DNA of 64,000 nucleotides from an uncultured Solirubrobacterales bacterium. GTDB lineage: Bacteria; Actinomycetota; Thermoleophilia; Solirubrobacterales; JACPNS01. The number at the start of each line of letters is the position of its first letter. Within the stretch, counting starts at the first letter, position 1. The notes beneath the pieces are model-generated. The model ran no database searches. It was not told where the DNA came from and was given only the letters and a program-made list of their open reading frames with translations. Location: positions 44,497 through 108,496 of the forward strand of contig CAKZMQ010000023.1 in NCBI GenBank assembly GCA_937128795.1, in the 5' to 3' direction. The translations under genes and the position numbers were made by a program. Shown piece after piece: positions 35,351 through 43,521 of the stretch.

Positions 35351-36888
35351 TGGCCGGCGTCGCGGAGCAAGCCGTTTCCGAGAGGATCTGGGCCCGCGAC
35401 GAGTCGTTGTGGGGTGGCCCGGGCGTGCCGGAGATCGGTAATCGTCTCGGCTGGCTCGACATCGCCGATCGCATGGAAGGCGAATTGGCCGACCTGAACG
35501 CCTGGGTTGATGAGGTTCATGCCGCGGGGTTCACGAACACGCTCCTGCTCGGCATGGGCGGTTCTTCGCTCGGTCCGGAAGTGCTTGGCCTCAGTTTCGA
35601 CAAGCCGCTCGGCATGCTCGACTCGACCGATCCGGCGGCAGTGCTCGCGGCGGTCGATCCAGAGGACGTCGCGAAGACGATGTTCATCGCCTCCTCGAAA
35701 TCCGGCGGTACGCTTGAGACGAAGTCGCATTTCAAGCACTTTTTTGAGTTGTCCGGCGAGAATGCGGAGCAGTTCGCGATTGTCACTGACCCCGGCTCGC
35801 CATTCGAGGCACTCGCCAAGGAAAAACGACTGCGCAGGATTTGGCTGGCCGACCCGAACATCGGCGGCCGTTACAGCGTGCTCAGCTTCTTCGGTCTCGT
35901 GCCAGCCGCGCTCGCCGGCGTGCCGGTTGGAGCGGTGATCGAGCAGGCGATTGCAGCGGCAGAAAGCTGCCGCGCAGAGGAGAACAATCCCGGACTACTG
36001 CTCGGCGGCAAGCTCGGCGAACTTTCGCTGGCCGGTCGCGACAAACTGACCTTTATCGTCGACCCGCCGATTGACAGCTTCGGACTTTGGGTCGAACAGT
36101 TGATCGCCGAAAGTACGGGAAAGCACGGCAAGGGCATTCTGCCCGTTGCTGGCGAGCCGGTCCCTGCCGCAGCATCGGTGCCGGCCGTGTACGGCGATGA
36201 CCGCGTTTTCGTTCACATCGCCTCCTCCGTAACGCCGCTCGCGGAGAACGCCGCCGCAGCAGATGCTCTGGAGGCCGCCGGGCAGCCGGTCTTCCGGCTC
36301 ACCGCCGCGGGCCCAGCAGACCTCGGTCGGCTGATGTTTCTGTTCGAGTTCGCGACTGCGGTCGTCGGCCATGTGCTCGAGATCAATCCCTTCGACCAAC
36401 CGAACGTGCAAGAGGCGAAGGACGCGACGAACGCGGTGCTCGAATCCGGAAACGTCGATGCACCGTACGATGATCTCTCGGCGTTGACCGCACTGGTCGC
36501 GAGTTCCGCGCCACCGAACTATCTGGCAATTCACGGATACCTCAAGCCGAGTTCGGATTTCGACCAGGCGATCGACAAGTTGCGAGCACGGCTTCGTGCC
36601 AAGACCAAGTGCGCGACCACGTTCGGCTACGGGCCGCGCTTTCTGCATTCGACCGGGCAACTGCACAAGGGTGGTCCGCCGACCGGGAACTTCATCCAAC
36701 TCGTCCACGACGACGACGAGGACGTTGCGATTCCCGGCGAATCGTTCAGCTTCAGGACCCTGAAACACGCGCAGGCGATCGGTGACCTGCAAGCGCTTCA
36801 GAAGCACGGCCGACCGGTCGTGCGACTCGAGCTCAAGGGCGACCCCGCGGCGGCCGTGCGCGAGCTCACCAATCAACTCGACGACTGA
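35350..36888 (+). CDS. pgi: Glucose-6-phosphate isomerase
   Basis: 512 aa. It interconverts glucose-6-phosphate and fructose-6-phosphate, returning carbon to the oxidative branch. Motifs are LGMGGSSLGPEVL, ASSKSGGTLET (phosphate-binding SIS fold), and RFLHSTGQLHKGGPP, which carries the C-terminal catalytic Lys. The sequence is the divergent actinobacterial/cyanobacterial form that in some genomes is fused to transaldolase. The GTG start overlaps the tal stop by one base, so the two are probably co-translated. Confidence 0.94.
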   Translation: MAGVAEQAVSERIWARDESLWGGPGVPEIGNRLGWLDIADRMEGELADLNAWVDEVHAAGFTNTLLLGMGGSSLGPEVLGLSFDKPLGMLDSTDPAAVLAAVDPEDVAKTMFIASSKSGGTLETKSHFKHFFELSGENAEQFAIVTDPGSPFEALAKEKRLRRIWLADPNIGGRYSVLSFFGLVPAALAGVPVGAVIEQAIAAAESCRAEENNPGLLLGGKLGELSLAGRDKLTFIVDPPIDSFGLWVEQLIAESTGKHGKGILPVAGEPVPAAASVPAVYGDDRVFVHIASSVTPLAENAAAADALEAAGQPVFRLTAAGPADLGRLMFLFEFATAVVGHVLEINPFDQPNVQEAKDATNAVLESGNVDAPYDDLSALTALVASSAPPNYLAIHGYLKPSSDFDQAIDKLRARLRAKTKCATTFGYGPRFLHSTGQLHKGGPPTGNFIQLVHDDDEDVAIPGESFSFRTLKHAQAIGDLQALQKHGRPVVRLELKGDPAAAVRELTNQLDD

Positions 36889-36918
36889 CTTCAGTAGACA
36901 ATCAAAAGGAGTGTGCCC

Positions 36919-37851
36919 ATGACCAGCAGTGTGCAGATCGGATTTGTCGGATTGGGCAGGATGGGTGGAAACATGGTCCACCGCATCCACCGCGACTCCG
37001 ACCACAAAGTTGTCGCATTCGACCCTGATGCCGAAGCTGTGACCAAGGCCGAGGGCGTCGGCGCCACCGGAGCCCACTCACTTGAGGAGCTCGTCGAGAA
37101 ACTGGACGCGCCGAGGATGGTCTGGATCATGGTTCCGGCCGGCGACGCGACCCAATCCACAGTCGAAAATCTCGCCGATCTGCTCGATTCCGGCGACACG
37201 ATCGTCGACGGCGGCAACTCCCGCTGGTCCGATGACAAGGCGCGCGCGGCGCAGCTCGAACCGAAAGGCATCAACTATGTGGATGTCGGCACCTCCGGCG
37301 GCGTCTGGGGTCTGGAGGTCGGATACTGCATGATGGTTGGCGGCCCCGATGAAGCGGTCGGGCGACTCTCTCCGATTCTCGATGTGCTTGCGCCGCCGAA
37401 GACCGAGGAGCACGGCCCGGGTTGGGGTCACATGGGTCCGGTAGGCAGCGGTCACTACGTGAAGATGGTCCACAACGGCGTCGAGTACGGATTGATGCAG
37501 GCCTACGCCGAGGGCTTCAACCTCTTTGATGCCTCCGAGTACGAGCTTGACAACGCGAAGATCGCCCATCTGTGGATGCAGGGCTCGGTGGTGCGTTCAT
37601 GGCTGTGCGAACTCGCAGCGTTGGCCTTTGAGCAGGAGGGCAACGACATCGCCGCGCTCGAACCGGTGGTGGCGGACTCGGGCGAAGGGCGCTGGACTGT
37701 TGAAGACGCGACCGACAAACGCGTACCGGTTCCGGTGATCGCGATGTCGCTGTTCGAACGCTATGGGTCACAGGGCCACGCCGACTTCGCCAACAAGGTC
37801 AATGCGGCATTGCGCGCCCAATTCGGCGGGCACCCCGTCGAGCGCAAGTAG
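36919..37851 (+). CDS. gnd: 6-phosphogluconate dehydrogenase, decarboxylating (short form)
   Basis: 310 aa, the short class of 6PGDH rather than the usual 470-residue form. It oxidises 6-phosphogluconate to ribulose-5-phosphate and CO2. The Rossmann motif is GFVGLGRMGGNM. The substrate region has VDGGNSRWSDD, DVGTSGGVWGLEVGY and the catalytic Lys in GHYVKMVHNGVEYGLMQ. Short forms often prefer NAD+. A strong AAAGGAG lies seven bases before the ATG, which rejects the GTG at 36913. Confidence 0.94.
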   Translation: MTSSVQIGFVGLGRMGGNMVHRIHRDSDHKVVAFDPDAEAVTKAEGVGATGAHSLEELVEKLDAPRMVWIMVPAGDATQSTVENLADLLDSGDTIVDGGNSRWSDDKARAAQLEPKGINYVDVGTSGGVWGLEVGYCMMVGGPDEAVGRLSPILDVLAPPKTEEHGPGWGHMGPVGSGHYVKMVHNGVEYGLMQAYAEGFNLFDASEYELDNAKIAHLWMQGSVVRSWLCELAALAFEQEGNDIAALEPVVADSGEGRWTVEDATDKRVPVPVIAMSLFERYGSQGHADFANKVNAALRAQFGGHPVERK

Positions 37852-37866
37852 CAGGGGGAGCACGAA

Positions 37867-39444
37867 ATGGCCGAATCGATCGTTCCACCCGAAATCGCCG
37901 ACCGTCAATCAGAGACTCCGCTGAGACCGGCTGCGCTGGGCAACCCGCTCGCCGAGGCGCTCGAGCACACACCGGTCGACCCGACGACAATGGTGATCTT
38001 CGGCGCGACCGGCGACCTCGCCCATCGCAAGTTGCTGCCGGCCGTCTACAACCTCGCGCACGAGGGTGCGCTGCCCGAGCGGTTCAACCTCATCGGTTTC
38101 GCCTTCGAGGACTATGACGACGACAGCTTTCGCACGCTGATGCGACAAGCGGTGGAAGAGCATTCACGTCGTGCGCCGAAACCCGAAGTGCTCGAGGCAC
38201 TGCTCCACCGAACGCGCTACGTCAGCGGCAAGTTCGACGAGACCGCCGATTTCCAGACACTCGCCAACCTGCTCGGTGAACTCGACCTCTACGCCGACGA
38301 GCCGCTGCACCACATGTTCTATCTCGCGACGTCACCGACCTTTTTCGGCACCGTGATCCGTCAACTCGGTGAAGTCGGCCTGGAGGACAAGGCCGACACC
38401 TCCGTGCGAGTGGTGATCGAGAAACCGATCGGTCAGGATCTCGATTCGGCGCGTGCGCTCAACAGAGAAGTTCTGGAGGTGCTCGACGAGGACCAGGTCT
38501 ATCGAATCGATCACTACCTCGGCAAGGAAACCGTCCAGAACATCCTCGCCTTTCGCTTTGCGAACTCGATGTTCGAGCCGATTTGGAACAGCAATTACAT
38601 TGACCACGTTCAGATCACTGCGGCCGAGGATCTTGGAATCGGCACGCGCGCCGGCTACTACGACTCGGCCGGTGCGCTGCGCGACCTGGTGCAGAACCAC
38701 ATGCTCCAGCTGCTGGCGTTGCTATGCATGGAGCCCCCGAATGCGCTGACCGCGAACAAGGTTCGCGACGAGAAGGCAAAGGTGCTGCGTGCGATGCCGG
38801 CGCCGTTGTTCTCGGAGGTGTCGGACATGGCCGTGCGCGGTCAATACACGAGTGGCACGATCGGCAGCGACACCGTCCCCGGCTATCTCGAAGAAAGCGA
38901 TGTGCCATCGGATTCAAAGACCGAGACGTACGCCGCGCTGCGTTTCGAGATCAGCAATTGGCGCTGGGCCGGGGTGCCGTTCTATCTGCGTACCGGCAAG
39001 CGACTGGCGAGGAAGGTCACGGAAATCGCCGTCCAACTCAAACCGGTGCCGCACCTCGCTTTTCAAATCCACGGCGAACCGCCACCGCCGAACGAGTTGG
39101 TCTTCACGATCCAGCCGAACGAAGGCGTGTCGATCTCGCTGGGCGCGAAGATCCCCGGTGCCAAAACTCGGATTCGCCCAGTCAACATGCAGTTTCAGTA
39201 CGGCACTTCGTTCTCGTCTGCATCGCCCGAGGCCTATGAGCGATTGATCCTCGACGTTATGCGCGGCGACGCGACCCTGTTCACTCGCGTCGACGAAGTG
39301 GAGGCGCTGTGGGAACTCGTCGATCCAGTGCTCGCGTTCTGGGCGGCCGACCCGGCCCGGCCCGCACAGTACGCGGCTGGTAGTTCGGGACCCGCCGAAG
39401 CCGATTCTCTGATGCATGGTGATGCCAAGTGGCGACCGCTCTAG
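37867..39444 (+). CDS. zwf: Glucose-6-phosphate 1-dehydrogenase
   Basis: 525 aa. It makes 6-phosphogluconolactone and NADPH, the first oxidative step. The cofactor motif is FGATGDLAHRKLLPA. The substrate site is RIDHYLGKETVQN, including the catalytic His and Lys, with EKPIGQDL before it. GGGGGAG precedes the ATG. The last 16 bp overlap opcA, its assembly factor, so the two are translationally coupled. Confidence 0.97.
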   Translation: MAESIVPPEIADRQSETPLRPAALGNPLAEALEHTPVDPTTMVIFGATGDLAHRKLLPAVYNLAHEGALPERFNLIGFAFEDYDDDSFRTLMRQAVEEHSRRAPKPEVLEALLHRTRYVSGKFDETADFQTLANLLGELDLYADEPLHHMFYLATSPTFFGTVIRQLGEVGLEDKADTSVRVVIEKPIGQDLDSARALNREVLEVLDEDQVYRIDHYLGKETVQNILAFRFANSMFEPIWNSNYIDHVQITAAEDLGIGTRAGYYDSAGALRDLVQNHMLQLLALLCMEPPNALTANKVRDEKAKVLRAMPAPLFSEVSDMAVRGQYTSGTIGSDTVPGYLEESDVPSDSKTETYAALRFEISNWRWAGVPFYLRTGKRLARKVTEIAVQLKPVPHLAFQIHGEPPPPNELVFTIQPNEGVSISLGAKIPGAKTRIRPVNMQFQYGTSFSSASPEAYERLILDVMRGDATLFTRVDEVEALWELVDPVLAFWAADPARPAQYAAGSSGPAEADSLMHGDAKWRPL

Positions 39445-40508
39445 CAACCCCGGGCGTTTGGAGCGCGCGGGACACCACTCCTGCCGAGATCGAGACCGCA
39501 CTGCTGCGCTTGATGCACGACCGCAGCGAGCATGACCGCGTCCAGGCACCGGCGCGCGTGCTGAATCTGATTGTCGTAATCGACAAGGAGTGGAAGGGCG
39601 AGGTCTCCAATCGCCTCGACCGCATCAGCCACGACAATCCAGCGCGCACGATCATGGTGGTCGTCGAGCCGGGAATGAAGGGCCTCAACGCGATGGCGAC
39701 ACTGATCCACGGTGAGCCGTCGGAACCCGGCGGTGCCGCAGTCTTTCGTGAGCGCATCGAAATCGAGTGTGGAAGCGAGCAACTCGACCACCTCGACACG
39801 ATCATCTATCCGGTGCTGGCCACCGAGGTCGGAACGGTCGTCTGGTCGCCTCATGGCCATCCTGAGGCAATCGACTCGCTGCGTGGGCTGGCGTCATCCG
39901 TGTTGATGGACTCGCTCGAGTACCACGACTGGCGCGAGGCACTTACTCGGCTCTGCGAATTGAACGATCACGTCGACGTGAGCGACTTGGCATGGCTTCG
40001 GTCGATACCGTGGCGCGAGCGCGTGGCGGCTGCGTTCGATCCGCAGGTATGGCGTCCGTCGCTGCTCGAGATAAGCAAGGTGACTGTGCGCATGCATCCG
40101 GGGTCGACGATCTCGGCGCTGCTCTGGCTCGGCTGGATGGCGTCGCGGATGGGGTGGAAGCCCGGACCGATGGATCTCAATGCCGAGGACAACAAGCAGG
40201 GCCACGTACTCGGCCCGAACGGCGACATCCTCCTGAGCATTGACAACGACACGACGATGCCCGTGCCGGGACTGTCCGGATTGACGATCGAAACGTCCAA
40301 GGGTCTCTCGATTGCGCTCGACCGTGGCGCCGGCGGATTGCGCGCGACGCGGATTCTTCCCAACGGCGATGAAACCGACTGGACGATCCTCGGCGCGTCG
40401 CGAGGCGAGGACGGCATTCTCGCGCACGGCGTCACGCACGCGATGTTTCCTGATGCTTTGTTCGAACCGGCGCTTGTCGCCGCGCGCGACATGGCAGCGT
40501 CGAAATGA
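39429..40508 (+). CDS. opcA: Glucose-6-phosphate dehydrogenase assembly protein OpcA
   Basis: 359 aa, normal length. OpcA proteins activate or assemble Zwf in cyanobacteria and actinobacteria. Features are RVLNLIVVIDKEW near the N-terminus, CGSEQLDHLDTIIYPV centrally and SALLWLGWMASRMGW later. It has no enzymatic motif. GTG start inside the end of zwf. Its stop overlaps an ATGA sequence just ahead of pgl. Confidence 0.93.
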   Translation: MATALATPGVWSARDTTPAEIETALLRLMHDRSEHDRVQAPARVLNLIVVIDKEWKGEVSNRLDRISHDNPARTIMVVVEPGMKGLNAMATLIHGEPSEPGGAAVFRERIEIECGSEQLDHLDTIIYPVLATEVGTVVWSPHGHPEAIDSLRGLASSVLMDSLEYHDWREALTRLCELNDHVDVSDLAWLRSIPWRERVAAAFDPQVWRPSLLEISKVTVRMHPGSTISALLWLGWMASRMGWKPGPMDLNAEDNKQGHVLGPNGDILLSIDNDTTMPVPGLSGLTIETSKGLSIALDRGAGGLRATRILPNGDETDWTILGASRGEDGILAHGVTHAMFPDALFEPALVAARDMAASK

Positions 40509-40515
40509 GCAGCAA

Positions 40516-41181
40516 TTGATTGACCTGCTCGTCACCGAGGACGTGGCCGAAGAGGCGGCGTTGCGCATCGCGAAAGTTGCCGAAGCGGGCGGTTCGGTCG
40601 TGTTGGCAGGCGGTTCCACACCGAGGCGTGCATACGAACTGGCGGCCTCTGCAGATTGGACGGGCGCCAAAGTCTGGTTCGGCGACGAACGCTGCGTCCC
40701 GCCGGACGACGAGCGGTCAAATTTTCGGATGGCAAAAGAGGCGTTGCTCGATCGCCTCGCTGCGCCTCCAGCCGCGATCTTCCGCATGCCGGGAGAGCTC
40801 GAACCAGCCGAGGCAGCACACCAGTACGCGGCCGACATCTTCGAGCACGAAGCCGAGCCGTTTGACCTGCTTCTACTGGGCATCGGCAGTGACGGTCACA
40901 CCGCGTCACTGTTCCCGGAGAAACCGGCGATCTCCGAGCGCAACTTGTTGGTCACTGCGGTTCCGGAGGCGGGGCTTGAACCGTTCGTGCCGCGCATCAG
41001 CTTGACCGTTCCAGCATTGGTGCGCGCCAAGGAGATTTTGTTTCTTGTGGCGGGCGCAGACAAAGCCGAACCTGTCCGGGAATCGTTCAAAATCGAGCGG
41101 TCGATGACTCCCGCGGGGATCGTCGCGCGTAAGGCTCGGGGCCGGGTGACGGTCTTGCTCGACGAACCAGCCAACGGGTGA
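40516..41181 (+). CDS. pgl: 6-phosphogluconolactonase
   Basis: 221 aa, DevB/SOL-type lactonase that hydrolyses 6-phosphogluconolactone. Motifs are VVLAGGSTPRRAYE, VWFGDERCVPPDDERSNF and LLLGIGSDGHTASLFP. The family's N-terminal segment has no in-frame ATG or GTG near opcA; TTG 40516 is the best start and lies eight bases after the opcA TGA. An out-of-frame ATG at 40505 opens a four-codon ORF ending at 40519, overlapping the TTG. Loss of this start choice would remove the first strand. Confidence 0.9.
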   Translation: MIDLLVTEDVAEEAALRIAKVAEAGGSVVLAGGSTPRRAYELAASADWTGAKVWFGDERCVPPDDERSNFRMAKEALLDRLAAPPAAIFRMPGELEPAEAAHQYAADIFEHEAEPFDLLLLGIGSDGHTASLFPEKPAISERNLLVTAVPEAGLEPFVPRISLTVPALVRAKEILFLVAGADKAEPVRESFKIERSMTPAGIVARKARGRVTVLLDEPANG

Positions 41182-41194
41182 GCTGGCAGTCGAA

Positions 41195-41827
41195 ATGACG
41201 AACTTCGAAGTCGCGATTGAGCAGATCAACGATCAGTTTCTGGCCGACGACCTAGATGCCGCGACGCGTCGCTGTGCCGCGATCTTCAGCGCTCCCGACC
41301 CCGACTACGACATGGCGATCACGGCCTTGGCGCTGTTGCGCAACTACGGGCTTGATGATCAGTGGGAGAAGTGGGCTGAAGCGCTGAACGAGCGCGATTT
41401 CGGCGTTCCGACTGAGTTGACGCCGGTGCCGTATCCATTTGGGAAGACACCGTTCGATGGTTCCGAGCGGCGGTTCGATCGACTCAACGTTTTCATTCGC
41501 GGCGGGCAGGCCGGCCGGATTCTGGCGTTGAATCCGATCAAGCAGGTGACACTCAACGAAACCGGGATCGAGCTCAAGCGTCGCTTCGGCGGAGAAAAGA
41601 TTCGCTGGCAGGACGTCAACGGTGGCACACTCCGACGCGAACGGGTCGACTCGATGGCCGACCTGGTCGGGCTGCCCGGAATCAAACTGACTTTGACGCT
41701 TGAACGCGCCGACGGCGGCAAATCGGTAGTGCTCGACGTTTCGACCTGCTCGCGGGAGTTTGAGTATCCGAAGCAGCTTTTGGCGGCAATCGAGACGCGG
41801 GTACCCGTCGAACGCACGACGGAATAA
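41195..41827 (+). CDS. Hypothetical protein at the end of the pentose phosphate run
   Basis: 210 aa with no recognised family. The N-terminal half is helical and acidic. The C-terminal half (from about residue 95) is beta-rich: RFDRLNVFIRGGQAGRILALN, VTLNETGIELKRRF, EKIRWQDVNGG, and LTLTLERADGG with KSVVLDV, ending in a helix (EYPKQLLAAIETRV). This pattern resembles a bacterial PH-like domain, by eye only. No signal peptide or membrane segment. It starts 13 bp after pgl and is followed 11 bp later by the SGNH gene, so it is probably co-transcribed. Confidence 0.7.
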   Translation: MTNFEVAIEQINDQFLADDLDAATRRCAAIFSAPDPDYDMAITALALLRNYGLDDQWEKWAEALNERDFGVPTELTPVPYPFGKTPFDGSERRFDRLNVFIRGGQAGRILALNPIKQVTLNETGIELKRRFGGEKIRWQDVNGGTLRRERVDSMADLVGLPGIKLTLTLERADGGKSVVLDVSTCSREFEYPKQLLAAIETRVPVERTTE

Positions 41828-41838
41828 CCTTTTTTGTC

Positions 41839-42663
41839 GTGAACAGCGTCGGGCCAGTGTTCAACCGCTTCGTCGCCCTCGGCGACTCGACCACCGAGGG
41901 TCTCGACGATCCTTACCCGGGCGGGCGCGTCGGTCATGAGGTCTATCGCGGCTGGGCCGATCGTCTGGCCGCGAAGCTGGCGATGATCAATCCCGAACTG
42001 CACTATGCCAACCTCGCGATCCGCGGACGCCTGATCGCCGGCATCGCGCAGACACAGCTCGAGCCCGCGCTTGCGATGCGGCCTGACCTCGCAAGCGTGG
42101 TCGGCGGCGTCAACGATCTGCTGCGCCCGAAGGTCGATCTCGACGAAGTTGCAGCTCACATGCAGTCGATGCAGACGAAGTTGATCGCGCAGGGGGCAAC
42201 GGTGATCAGCATGACGTTGCCTGATCTCGCCTCGTCGATGCGGGTGGCGCGCCTGGTCAGTGAGCGATTGAAGATCTACAACCAGAACATGCGTGACGTC
42301 GCCGCCAAGACCGGTGCGCTCGTGGTCGATCTAGCGCACGAGCTTGCCGTCTACGACCCGCGCGGTTGGAGCTCGGATCGATTGCACGCCAGCGCCGACG
42401 GGCACGAGATGATCGCGATCGCCGCTGCGCGCGAACTTGGAGTGCCAGGGGCTGAACAGCAGCTCGTGGCGCTGCGACGAGACATCCAGCGACCGCCCGC
42501 GCGACCGCCGCTCAAGGCGGCCAGTGACGAGGCGCTCTGGGTTTGGACTCATCTGCGCCCGTGGATCGTGCGCAGGGTGCGCGGTACTTCATCAGGCGAT
42601 GGCATTGCGCCAAAGCGCCCGACAATGAAGCCGTTTCTCGAGCACTCCGTCGCCGTCGAGTAG
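41839..42663 (+). CDS. SGNH/GDSL-family hydrolase
   Basis: 274 aa. The four SGNH blocks are visible: Ser in FVALGDSTTEG, Gly in IRGRLI, Asn in VGGVNDLL, and the Asp-His pair in WSSDRLHASADGHEMIA. The family hydrolyses ester bonds of lipids or acylated sugars. No signal peptide, so it is cytosolic or unconventional. A 60-residue basic C-terminal extension follows the fold. GTG start at 41839. It is the last gene of the nine-gene run. The link to sugar phosphate metabolism is unexplained. Confidence 0.87.
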   Translation: MNSVGPVFNRFVALGDSTTEGLDDPYPGGRVGHEVYRGWADRLAAKLAMINPELHYANLAIRGRLIAGIAQTQLEPALAMRPDLASVVGGVNDLLRPKVDLDEVAAHMQSMQTKLIAQGATVISMTLPDLASSMRVARLVSERLKIYNQNMRDVAAKTGALVVDLAHELAVYDPRGWSSDRLHASADGHEMIAIAAARELGVPGAEQQLVALRRDIQRPPARPPLKAASDEALWVWTHLRPWIVRRVRGTSSGDGIAPKRPTMKPFLEHSVAVE

Positions 42664-42683
42664 TTGCCATCTGAATTGCGCGG

Positions 42684-42718
42684 CTGGACGCAGGCTGGAC
42701 TTTTGTTCACGCGTCCAG
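42684..42718 (+). promoter_or_regulatory. Alternative hairpins upstream of the second NlpC/P60 gene
   Basis: CTGGAC occurs at 42684 and 42695; both can pair with GTCCAG ending at 42718. The longer pairing (CTGGACGC with GCGTCCAG) uses 8 bp, the shorter 6 bp. They are mutually exclusive and lie 26 bp before the start codon. Confidence 0.4.
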
Positions 42719-42743
42719 TTGCGGATACCGACAAGATGGATTC

Positions 42744-43478
42744 ATGTCGTCCCTCGTTCTCCGACAAGCAGCGGCGCTCATCGCTGCCTTCGCCTGCACG
42801 CTCTGCATCGCATTGACCTTGTGCGTGGTGCCCGCTGGAGCCGCGGTTTCGTCGGGCGCAGTCGCGATCAGCAATAACGACGACGACTACGTTGACTGCG
42901 ATCCCGAGGCCGACTGGTATTGGGAGGACGACGCGTGCGAAGAACCCGCCGAGGACGACTCTGATTACTGGACCTCGCCCGGTGACGTGCCTCCTGCCGA
43001 CGATTGGGAGCCTCCGCTTGAACCCGAACCCGATCCGTCAAAGTATTGGCCCGCTCCGCCACGCGGTGCAGTCGCCAAGCTTCGCGCAAACGGCCGAACC
43101 GCGGTGGTGCCGAAATCCGCGCCGCGATCCGTGAAGCGGATGATCAAAGCCGCCAACTCACTGACCAAGAAGCCGTACAAGTGGGGCGGCGGTCACTCGT
43201 CGTGGAAATCCAGGGGCTACGACTGCTCCGGTGCGACGAGTTACGTTCTACGCGCGGCGGGTCTGGTCAGCTGGCCGATGGTTTCAGGCTCACTCGCCAA
43301 GTGGGGCAAGCGGGGCAAAGGCCGCTGGATCCAGATCTACGCCAACAAGGGCCACGTCTTCATTGTCATTGCCGGTCTGCGCTTCGACACGTCCGGCCAA
43401 GGCGAACGCGGCCCCCGCTGGCGCACCGAACCACGCAGCACCAGGGGCTTCCGCCTAAGACACCCCACCCGTCTGTAA
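42744..43478 (+). CDS. Secreted NlpC/P60-type cell-wall peptidase
   Basis: 244 aa. A signal peptide (LIAAFACTLCIALTLCVVPAGA) is followed by a strongly acidic, Trp/Pro-rich linker of about 80 residues (DDDYVDCDPEADWYWEDDACEE). The C-terminal papain-like domain has WGGGHSSWKSRGYDCSG with the catalytic Cys, and NKGHVFIVIAGLRFDT with the His. It closely parallels the protein at 27945 over this domain, including KWGGGH/VWGGGH, MVSG, IYAN and the final basic tail. It probably cleaves peptidoglycan peptides. It is followed directly by a bidirectional terminator. Confidence 0.82.
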   Translation: MSSLVLRQAAALIAAFACTLCIALTLCVVPAGAAVSSGAVAISNNDDDYVDCDPEADWYWEDDACEEPAEDDSDYWTSPGDVPPADDWEPPLEPEPDPSKYWPAPPRGAVAKLRANGRTAVVPKSAPRSVKRMIKAANSLTKKPYKWGGGHSSWKSRGYDCSGATSYVLRAAGLVSWPMVSGSLAKWGKRGKGRWIQIYANKGHVFIVIAGLRFDTSGQGERGPRWRTEPRSTRGFRLRHPTRL

Positions 43479-43487
43479 CAACTTCGC

Positions 43488-43521
43488 AAAACAAGGTTCC
43501 CCAAAAAGGGAACCTTGTTTT
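43488..43521. terminator. Bidirectional intrinsic terminator
   Basis: AAAACAAGGTTCCC (43488-43501) pairs with GGGAACCTTGTTTT (43508-43521), a 14-bp perfect stem with a 6-nt loop. It ends in T-runs on both strands and serves the NlpC gene on the plus strand and the acyl-CoA ligase on the minus strand. The ligase's TAA stop (43520-43522) overlaps the stem. Confidence 0.93.
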
